A stretch of 33,411 nucleotides of DNA from Verrucomicrobia bacterium Ga0077533 (lineage in GTDB: Bacteria; Verrucomicrobiota; Verrucomicrobiia; Opitutales; Opitutaceae), in contig LNEH01000124.1 in assembly GCA_001464505.1 (NCBI GenBank), forward strand, positions 1 to 33,411, written 5' to 3'. The notes beneath the pieces are model-generated. The model was not told where the DNA came from, did not search any database, and saw only the letters and a program-made list of their open reading frames with translations. The first letter of the stretch is position 1; each line of letters opens with the position of its first letter. The translations under genes and the position numbers were made by a program. Shown here in pieces: positions 18,887 through 26,101 of this stretch.

Positions 18887-20553
18887 CCGATGGAGATGCG
18901 GTAGCGACGGACGATTTTCTGGGCGAGCCAGTTGACCAGCAGTGAAATCAGGAAGAGCACCGCGCCGACCATGAAGAGCGCCCGGTAGTGGATGCTGTTG
19001 CGCACCACCTCGCCCATTTCCTGGGCGATGATGCCGGTCATGGTATGCACGGGCTGGAAGATGACCCCCAGCCCCGCGCTGAGGTCCGGCGTCTGGATGC
19101 GGTTGCCGGCGCACAGCAGCACCACCATCGTCTCGCCGACCACGCGGCCGAAGCCGAGCAGCATGGCGGCCATGATGCCCGACAGCGCCGCCGGCACAAT
19201 GATGTGGATGATCGTCTGCAGCCGCGTGGCGCCCAGCGCGAACGAGGCCTCCTTGAAGGAGCGGGGCACGTTGTTGATGGCGTCCTCCGCCAGCGAGAAA
19301 ATCGTCGGAATGGCCATGAGCGCGAGCAGGCAGGCGGCCGTGGTCGCGTTCAGTCGTTCCGCCATCGGGAAGCCCGGCACCCAGTCGAGCGCGGGCAGTT
19401 GGGAGAGGCGGCGCAGGGTCTCGCCGAGCATCGCGATGCCAAAAAACCCGAGCACCACGCTGGGGATGGCCGCGATGAACTCGATGTAGGGCTTGAGGAT
19501 CTTCTGCTCCATCGGCCGGGCCACCTGGTTGACATAGATCGCGGCCGCGACGCCCAAAGGGAGGGCGAGCAGGAGGGCGAGAAAGGCGATGAGCAGCGAG
19601 CCCGTGAGCAGCGGGATGATGCCATACCAGTCCTGCCAAAAGCTGGCCGTGATCCACTTCCGGCCAAAGGCAAAGGCGTTGAAGGCTTCCAGCCGGCCGA
19701 CGGGCTTGGTTTGATCCCACGCCGCCATTTTCTCCGCGACGACCGCCGCTTCGTTGAAATAGCCCTGCACGAATCCTTGGAATTTCTCCATGCGCCGGTT
19801 CAGTTCGGCGTCGGCGAATTTCGGCGCCTGGCCCAGGATTTCCTTCATCGCCGTCATCTGGCTCGCATTGGTCGCGGCGATCTCCGGGCGGAGCGCGAGC
19901 AGGGGCTTGATTTCGGCCTGGTAATCGATCACCTCGATCTGGATCGCGTCCGCCTGCTGTTGCAGCTCGACCGCCCGCTCGGGGGTGGCACCTGACATGG
20001 CGCCGAGCAGGTTCTTTTTCGCCACCGCCAGGTCCTGGGCCACGGTCTGTCGCTCCTTCACCGCGGTGACCAAGTCGGTCATGGTGCCGAGGAGGGTCTC
20101 CTGCTCGTTGATGGTGTCGGCGAAGCTGTTAGCAAAGCCGTCGTATGCCGCGAGCCGCGCCATGGCGGCAGCAGGAGCCAGGCCTTCCTTCTGCATCAGG
20201 ATGTCCAGCTGCCGGGCGCGGATGCCGGCCAGATAGCGCGACATCGTGCTGTGCGCGGTCACCTGCTCGCGGTAGAGATCGACATATTCCAGGCCGGCCA
20301 GCCGGTAGACGGCGAGGTTGGCGTGGTTCATCGGGATGAACCCGACGGCGTCCTTGAAGATCGTGAAGGTGATCAGGCCCAGCACTATAATCGAAACCGC
20401 GGCGTTGCCCTGGAAGACGTATTTGACGAACTGGTCGCCGGTCATCCCGAAGAACCATCCGCGCCGCTTGCGCAGCAGCACCTCGCGGGTGGCCAAGCGG
20501 GCTAACGAAGGAGTTTCAGTGGTAGCGGACATGCGGAATAGCAAGGTCAGCAT
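18883..20553 (-). CDS. pstC: Phosphate ABC transporter permease PstC with large inter-TM insertion
   Basis: [73 protein letters not shown]; about 230 aa inserted between TM1 and the permease core. Confidence 0.92.
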   Translation of the reverse strand: MLTLLFRMSATTETPSLARLATREVLLRKRRGWFFGMTGDQFVKYVFQGNAAVSIIVLGLITFTIFKDAVGFIPMNHANLAVYRLAGLEYVDLYREQVTAHSTMSRYLAGIRARQLDILMQKEGLAPAAAMARLAAYDGFANSFADTINEQETLLGTMTDLVTAVKERQTVAQDLAVAKKNLLGAMSGATPERAVELQQQADAIQIEVIDYQAEIKPLLALRPEIAATNASQMTAMKEILGQAPKFADAELNRRMEKFQGFVQGYFNEAAVVAEKMAAWDQTKPVGRLEAFNAFAFGRKWITASFWQDWYGIIPLLTGSLLIAFLALLLALPLGVAAAIYVNQVARPMEQKILKPYIEFIAAIPSVVLGFFGIAMLGETLRRLSQLPALDWVPGFPMAERLNATTAACLLALMAIPTIFSLAEDAINNVPRSFKEASFALGATRLQTIIHIIVPAALSGIMAAMLLGFGRVVGETMVVLLCAGNRIQTPDLSAGLGVIFQPVHTMTGIIAQEMGEVVRNSIHYRALFMVGAVLFLISLLVNWLAQKIVRRYRISIG

Positions 20554-20706
20554 CGGGTCGACCTCAGAGGCCGGTCAACCGGGGCAGGTTACGGTTGGGT
20601 TACAAAAGCGGCCGCCCGCAGTCCGGGCCTGGGCGGCGGGTGGCCGGAGACACACTGTAATACCAATTACGGGATAATTTGAGACTTTAGCGCAGCAGCG
20701 CGGTAG

Positions 20707-20754
20707 GGCGCACCGGCCCGGTGCGCCGCCCACGGCGGAGCGGGCCGCTCCGCC
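20707..20754 (-). promoter_or_regulatory. Two tandem strong hairpins in the pstS-pstC intercistronic region
   Basis: ggcgcaccgg c ccggtgcgcc (20707-20727) and ggcggagcgg g ccgctccgcc (20734-20754), a few nt after the pstS stop. Confidence 0.6.
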
Positions 20755-20758
20755 CTCG

Positions 20759-21574
20759 TCAATTCAGCGCGCGGACGGGCACGAAGCCGACCTTGCGGAC
20801 GACTCTCTGGCCCTCGTCGCTGAGGGTGAACTCGACAAACTTGGCGGCTTCGCCGGTCGGCTCGCCGTTCGTGTAGTAGAACGTCGGCCGGGCGTAGGGA
20901 TACTGCTTCGCGATCACGGACTCCTCGCTCGGGGACGAACCGTCGATGGCGACGGTCTTGATGCCTTCGGCATGCAGATAAGCCAGACCGACGTAGCCGA
21001 TGCCGTTGGGATTCTTGGCCACCTCGGCCGCGATCTGCTCGTTGCCGGCCATCTTCTGCGAAGAGGAGGCGTAGTCGCGCTTCTTCATGGCGAGCTCCTT
21101 GAAATCGGCGTAGGTGCCGGAGGAGGTGTTGCGGGTGTAGATCGAGATCTTGCCGGGCGAGCCGCCGACCTGCGACCAGTCGGTGATATCCCCGGTAAAG
21201 ATCTGCTCGATCTGCCGCTGCGTCATGGCGGAGAGCGGATTGCCGGTATTCACGATCACGCCGATACCGTCATAGGCGACGACAATGGGCTTGAGCGTGA
21301 CACCCTTCGCCGCACCGGCGGACATCTCGGTCGCCTTGGCCCGGCGGCTGGACATGCCAATCTGCGCCGTGCTGTCGATGATGGCCGAGATGCCGGTGGT
21401 CGAGCCCTCGGCGGCGATCTCAAAGGTCACGCCGGAATGGCGGGCCTTGTAGTCTTCGGCGAGCATGGGCACGAGCTTGGCGCCCAGGGTGTCGGAACCC
21501 TTGATGACGAGCTTTTGGGCGGACAGCGAGACGGCCATCGTGAGGATCGAGGCGAGGTAGATAAATTTTTTCAT
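20759..21574 (-). CDS. pstS: Phosphate ABC transporter substrate-binding protein
   Basis: Signal peptide, LVIKGSDTLGAKLVPMLAEDYKA, GSTTGISAIIDSTAQIGMSSR, YDGIGVIVNTGNPLSAMTQRQIEQIFTGDITDWSQVGG, RNTSSGTYADFKELAM. Confidence 0.95.
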   Translation of the reverse strand: MKKFIYLASILTMAVSLSAQKLVIKGSDTLGAKLVPMLAEDYKARHSGVTFEIAAEGSTTGISAIIDSTAQIGMSSRRAKATEMSAGAAKGVTLKPIVVAYDGIGVIVNTGNPLSAMTQRQIEQIFTGDITDWSQVGGSPGKISIYTRNTSSGTYADFKELAMKKRDYASSSQKMAGNEQIAAEVAKNPNGIGYVGLAYLHAEGIKTVAIDGSSPSEESVIAKQYPYARPTFYYTNGEPTGEAAKFVEFTLSDEGQRVVRKVGFVPVRALN

Positions 21575-21613
21575 GGGAGGAATGAGTAGAGCTGAGTTTT
21601 CTGGTTTTGCTGA

Positions 21614-22840
21614 TTAGAAGTTGATCTGAAACTGCGAGCGCAGGCCGCTCGTCTCGGCCTCGGCGGGGGCCCCGGCAATGGTGTCTTCGCTCTTGCCGTA
21701 GACATAACCGAACTGCCACTTCAGGTCGTTGCCCTGGATGTAGTAATTGGCGCCGACGAAGAATTCATCGAGTTTGTCCATGGTGCCGCCGCCCGGGGCG
21801 GAGCGCACGCTGTCGGAGAGGTTCACCCCGCGGCCGTCGGTATCAAGCGAGCTGTAGCGCACCACGCCCTCCAGCTTCGGCGTGATCTTGTAGGAGGCCA
21901 GCACCCAGTAGCCGGACGGCGACGCATCGACGGTGGCCGAGGCCCCGCGGTCCACATCCGCCGTGAGATACTCCGCGGAAAGTTGGAAATTTCCGGCCGT
22001 GATATCGCCATAGAGCGACCAGATCGTCAGGTCGTTGCCGGCTCCGAGAGTCTTGCCGCCTTGGTCGGGCAACAGACCCACGGCCGCACCGACCGTGAAG
22101 GCACCTTCCGCCAGCTTGCCCTTGAAACCACCGTGCGCCCAGTAAGCCTGGTTGTTGTTGGTGGCATTGCCGTTGTCGGTCGAGGAGCCCACGCGCTCAG
22201 GATTCGTGACGGCCGCACCGTAGAAGAAATTGCCGACGCTGCCGTCCGTAAACAGACCGATGCGGTAACCGGAGGCACCGAGCCGGCGGCCGTTGTTCGG
22301 CTCGATGAAATAACGGGTGACGCCGGAACGCTCGATCGCCTTGAGGCTGCCGGAGGAGGTGAGCTCCTCGAAACCGAGCGGAGCCTTCCGCAGCCCGATG
22401 TCCACCGTGTTCGATCCATTCTTGTATTGCACGACAGCGGCGTCGAACAGCGACTCCGCGGCGTCATAGGTGATGTTCATCGACCAGTTGCTGCCAAAGC
22501 TGGCCTTGGTCACGAGGTAAACGCGGCGCAGGAAAAAGTGGTTCGTGTCGGCGGGGTCCGCCGCATTGGCGATATCGGTGCTGAGCCCCGCATACTGGAT
22601 CTGGAGGCGGGCGCCCAGCGCCAGTTTGGTGACGGGCTTGGCTCCGGGGACGGCCATCACCGGCGTGGCCGCCGCCACGTCCTGCAGCAGTTCGGCCCTG
22701 AGTTCTTCCGCCTCCTGACCGGTTAAGATACCCTTACGGACGAGGGCCTCGACGAGCGGGCCGCTGTCCTGGGCGATTGCAAAGGAGCTTCCGAGAAGGA
22801 AGGCCGCCGTGGCGAACAGTTTGGATTTGAGGTTTAACAT
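21614..22840 (-). CDS. Phosphate-selective porin OprO/OprP family protein
   Basis: Signal peptide, LVEALVRKGILTGQEAEELRAEL, RLQIQYAGLSTD..., FFLRRVYLVTKASFGSNWSMNITYD, YGKSED; first gene of the pst/pho cluster. Confidence 0.88.
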   Translation of the reverse strand: MLNLKSKLFATAAFLLGSSFAIAQDSGPLVEALVRKGILTGQEAEELRAELLQDVAAATPVMAVPGAKPVTKLALGARLQIQYAGLSTDIANAADPADTNHFFLRRVYLVTKASFGSNWSMNITYDAAESLFDAAVVQYKNGSNTVDIGLRKAPLGFEELTSSGSLKAIERSGVTRYFIEPNNGRRLGASGYRIGLFTDGSVGNFFYGAAVTNPERVGSSTDNGNATNNNQAYWAHGGFKGKLAEGAFTVGAAVGLLPDQGGKTLGAGNDLTIWSLYGDITAGNFQLSAEYLTADVDRGASATVDASPSGYWVLASYKITPKLEGVVRYSSLDTDGRGVNLSDSVRSAPGGGTMDKLDEFFVGANYYIQGNDLKWQFGYVYGKSEDTIAGAPAEAETSGLRSQFQINF

Positions 22841-22919
22841 GTGGAACGGACTTGGGTTGTGCCTAGTGTGGAAAAACGTCCCGGTGATTGGGCCGAAACG
22901 TGGGCAGAGAGTAAGGGGC

Positions 22920-22952
22920 TAATGTTACAGTTCCGTGTCACCCAGGTGACAA
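22920..22952 (-). promoter_or_regulatory. Candidate PhoB-binding (Pho box-like) region upstream of the porin gene
   Basis: Minus strand TTGTCACctggGTGACACggaaCTGTAACatta: three related 7-mers at 11-bp spacing; also contains perfect inverted repeat TGTCACC-tg-GGTGACA. Confidence 0.35.
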
Positions 22953-22981
22953 ACACGGCAAATGCCCGGCCCGGTCAAATT

Positions 22982-23040
22982 GCGGGAGCGAGCTTGCTCG
23001 CGACGCTTTAATCCTGTGTCGCGAGCAAGCTCGCTCCCGC
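22982..23040. repeat. Perfect 23-bp inverted repeat (family D)
   Basis: gcgggagcgagcttgctcgcgac - 13 nt - gtcgcgagcaagctcgctcccgc. Confidence 0.85.
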
Positions 23041-23064
23041 GGACTATCCGCCCTCGCCCGCCCT

Positions 23065-24126
23065 TCAGCCCCGGGCCTTGGCGGTGTAGAGGGCGACCAG
23101 CGCGGCCCCGATCGCCTGTGAAAGCTCCCCGAGCGAAGCCGGCACCACCTTGAGCTTCGCCCGCTGCTGCGGCCAGAGATAGGGCAGCGCCGATTCCCGG
23201 ATGATGCGCAGGTAGCGCTCGCGAAACTCGGGCGTGGTGGACTCGGGGTCGATCAATCCGCCGCCAATCACCACATATTCGGCATCCACGGCCAACAACA
23301 GCGAGGCCAGGTGCAGGCCGAGCGCCCGGGCTTGGAAATTGAATATGTCCATCGCGAGCGGGTCGCCCTGCTGTGCCAGCGCGCGGAGTGACAGCGCCTT
23401 TTCCTTGAGCGGGGCGGCCGAGGTGTGGAAGGGATGCGTGGGGTGCTTGGGCAGGAACTCCTCCAGCAACTGGGGCAGGCCGGAAATGGTGGTGTAGGGT
23501 TCGATGCAACCCCAGTCGCGACCGCAACCACACCGCAGCGGCTTCATGCCGCCGAGCAGCTGCAGGATCGCCGGCATGTGGCCGCCTTCCATGCCGTTCA
23601 GGGTGTCGCCCTCCAGCGGCAGGCCGTTGGCGTCCACATAGGCGACGCCAAGCCCGGATCCGGGCGCGAGCATGAGCACGGTGGTTCGGTTCGTTCCGCG
23701 CACCCGCTGGGCCTCGCCGACTCCGCCGTAGTTGCCGTCGTTGCCGGCCACCAGCGGCACCGGGCGGCCGGCGGCGGTCGCCAGCGCGGCGCTGTAGTCC
23801 GCGTGAAAATTCCAGCCCGCGAAGCTCGCCGGCAGATTCGGCGACCGGCCGAGCACCCCATAGCGGTCATACGGACCGGGCAGGGCCAGGCCGACGCCCT
23901 GCACCTGAGCCCAGCTCAACCGGTTGTCGGCGAGAAAGCCCGCGACGCCATCCAGCCAACCCCGCACCACGGCGGCGGTTCCGGCCACGGCATTGGTCGA
24001 GCTTTGCCGGAGCTTGGTCGAGATGATGCTGCCGTCCGCCCAGACGCCGCCCGTTTTGGAGGTGGTCGCGCCGCTGTCCGTGCCGAGGTAAACGCCCTGC
24101 TTGATGGTGCTCATCGATGAGCTCAT
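23065..24126 (-). CDS. ROK/BadF-like sugar kinase family protein
   Basis: LGTDSGATTSKTGG phosphate-1 motif, VGLALPGPYDRYGVLGRSPNLP, VAGNDGNYGGVGEA, GSGLGVAYVDANG, CGCGRDWGCIEPY, YVVIGGGLID. Confidence 0.88.
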   Translation of the reverse strand: MSSSMSTIKQGVYLGTDSGATTSKTGGVWADGSIISTKLRQSSTNAVAGTAAVVRGWLDGVAGFLADNRLSWAQVQGVGLALPGPYDRYGVLGRSPNLPASFAGWNFHADYSAALATAAGRPVPLVAGNDGNYGGVGEAQRVRGTNRTTVLMLAPGSGLGVAYVDANGLPLEGDTLNGMEGGHMPAILQLLGGMKPLRCGCGRDWGCIEPYTTISGLPQLLEEFLPKHPTHPFHTSAAPLKEKALSLRALAQQGDPLAMDIFNFQARALGLHLASLLLAVDAEYVVIGGGLIDPESTTPEFRERYLRIIRESALPYLWPQQRAKLKVVPASLGELSQAIGAALVALYTAKARG

Positions 24127-24207
24127 CAGAAATGCCTTTTCCCCCGCCGGGTCAAACCCGCAGCTCAGGCCGGCGTTACCTCCCGCTGTGCGGGCGGCCT
24201 TCGCGCC

Positions 24208-25995
24208 TCAGCCCGTCCGCGCCGCCGCCAGGTGGCCCGGCACGCCCCGCCCCTCCAGCAACGCCAGCAGCAGGTCGTTCTTCACCAAAATCCCGTTCAA
24301 CCGGCCGGTGTCCGGCTCAACCACCGGCAGGGTCTGACCGGCGTGCTGGGCAAAGACCCGCAAGGCCTCGGCCAGCGGCGCCAGCATCGACACCGGGGGC
24401 ACATCGTCCTGCAGCAAATCCCCGGCGATGACATGCGCCGCGACCGCCGGATCGCTCAGGTAGGGCTTGATGTCGTGCAGCGAAATCGCGCCGGCATAAT
24501 TGCCCTCGGGCGTGGTCACATAGATTTCCTCATGCCGGGATTGCAGGAACAGCCGCGCGATCTCCTCGAAGCGGGCGGTCAGCTGCACCGGCGCGGCCTG
24601 TGGCTTCACGAGGTCGGCCACCACTCCGGGCAGGCGCACCGTCTCCGGCGCCTCCGCGGCCTTCTTCTGCAACGCCTCGCTGTAGAGCGATTGGCTCTCG
24701 ATGCCGCGCGCCGTGTAATAGGCGATCACGCTGCACAGCATCAGCGGCATGATGATGTCGTAGCTCAGGGTCATCTCGAAGAGCATGATGATCGCCATGA
24801 CCGGCGCATGACTCGCCGCCGCCAGCAACGCGCCCATGCCGACCAGCGCGAAGGCCCGCGGATCCTCGGCTCCGGCCGGCCAGACCGCATTGACCGCGAA
24901 ACCATACAGATACCCGATGCTTGCCCCCATGAACAGCGTCGGCGTGAACACCCCGCCCGGCGCGCCCGAGCCGAACGACGCCGCCGTCGCCGCCCACTTG
25001 CACACCAGCACGAGCACGAGCGTCGTCCACACCAGCTGGCCGTTGAGAGTTGAGACCACCACGCTGTCTCCATTGCCGCAGACCTCGGGCACCCACACCG
25101 CCAGCGCGCCCACGATGAGGCCGCCGAGAGCGAGACGCGCCGGCACCGGCAGGTTGGTGCGGGCAAACCAGCCCTCCACCGTCCGCAGCGACCGGAGGAA
25201 AAACGGCGCCACCGTGCCGGCCAGCACGCCCAGCACCACAAACGGCCCGATCTCCCACAGTGAATGCAGCGTGAAGGTCGGCACGGCATAGAGGGTATGC
25301 GCGTCGGACAGCGCGCGCATCGTCAGCGTCGCCGCGACCGCCGACACCGCCAGTGGTCCGAGGCTTTCCATGGCGATGGTGCCCAGGATGATTTCGGCCA
25401 CGAAAAACGAACCCGCGATCGGGGCGTTGTAGGCCGAGGCGATGCCCGCCGCCGCCCCGCACGCGACCAGCAGGCGCAGTTGCGGCGCCGACATGTTGCG
25501 CCAGCGCCCCAGCCACGAGGCCGCGACCGCCGCGAGCTGCACCATGGGCCCTTCGCGCCCGATCGAGCCGCCGGACGCGATGGAGAACATCGCCGCCGTG
25601 CTCTTCACCAGGCTGGCCCGCACCGGCAGCTGGCCGCTGCCGATCAAGATCGCCTCCATGTAATCGGTCGAGCTCTGGCCTTGATGCAGCCGCTTGCCGA
25701 ACAGCAGCACCAGTCCCGCCATCAGTCCGCCCACCGCCGGAATGCTGAGCCGCTGCCACCACGCCAGTTCGCGGAATGAATCCACCATTCCGCCGGTCGT
25801 CCCGGTCAGCAGGCTGTGGACCAGATCCACTCCGCCCCGGAACACCAGCGCCGCCAGCGCGCCCAACACGCCCGCCACCGCCGCCCAGCACAACGTCTCC
25901 TGCCACGGCGACGGCCGCAGTTTCTCGATGAACCACAACCGCCAGCGCAACACGCGCAGCAGGCGCTCATAGATTTGCGGCACCATCTCCTTCAT
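24208..25995 (-). CDS. ClC-family chloride transporter with C-terminal CBS domain region
   Basis: GGSIGREGPMVQLAA, AYNAPIAGSFFVAEI, GSGAPGGVFTPTLFMGASIGYLYG, C-terminal paired CBS-like segments. Confidence 0.93.
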   Translation of the reverse strand: MKEMVPQIYERLLRVLRWRLWFIEKLRPSPWQETLCWAAVAGVLGALAALVFRGGVDLVHSLLTGTTGGMVDSFRELAWWQRLSIPAVGGLMAGLVLLFGKRLHQGQSSTDYMEAILIGSGQLPVRASLVKSTAAMFSIASGGSIGREGPMVQLAAVAASWLGRWRNMSAPQLRLLVACGAAAGIASAYNAPIAGSFFVAEIILGTIAMESLGPLAVSAVAATLTMRALSDAHTLYAVPTFTLHSLWEIGPFVVLGVLAGTVAPFFLRSLRTVEGWFARTNLPVPARLALGGLIVGALAVWVPEVCGNGDSVVVSTLNGQLVWTTLVLVLVCKWAATAASFGSGAPGGVFTPTLFMGASIGYLYGFAVNAVWPAGAEDPRAFALVGMGALLAAASHAPVMAIIMLFEMTLSYDIIMPLMLCSVIAYYTARGIESQSLYSEALQKKAAEAPETVRLPGVVADLVKPQAAPVQLTARFEEIARLFLQSRHEEIYVTTPEGNYAGAISLHDIKPYLSDPAVAAHVIAGDLLQDDVPPVSMLAPLAEALRVFAQHAGQTLPVVEPDTGRLNGILVKNDLLLALLEGRGVPGHLAAARTG

Positions 25996-26043
25996 GCCTC
26001 CAACCTGCCACGCCGCGCGCGGCTGACAAGGTTTGTTCGCGGG

Positions 26044-26101
26044 TGTAGCGGCGCTCTATGAGCGCCGTTCCCCTGTCGGCGGTCGCAGACCGCCGCTACA
26101 G
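26044..26101. repeat. REP-like palindromic pair, family A copy 4
   Basis: tgtagcggcgctctatgagcgccg ... cggcggtcgcagaccgccgctacag: two family A units in inverted orientation. Confidence 0.65.

Noticed and set aside
24530-25936. 468-aa minus-strand ORF in another frame of the ClC gene
   Set aside because: Gly/Arg/Ala-rich alternative-frame translation; ClC frame carries all family motifs
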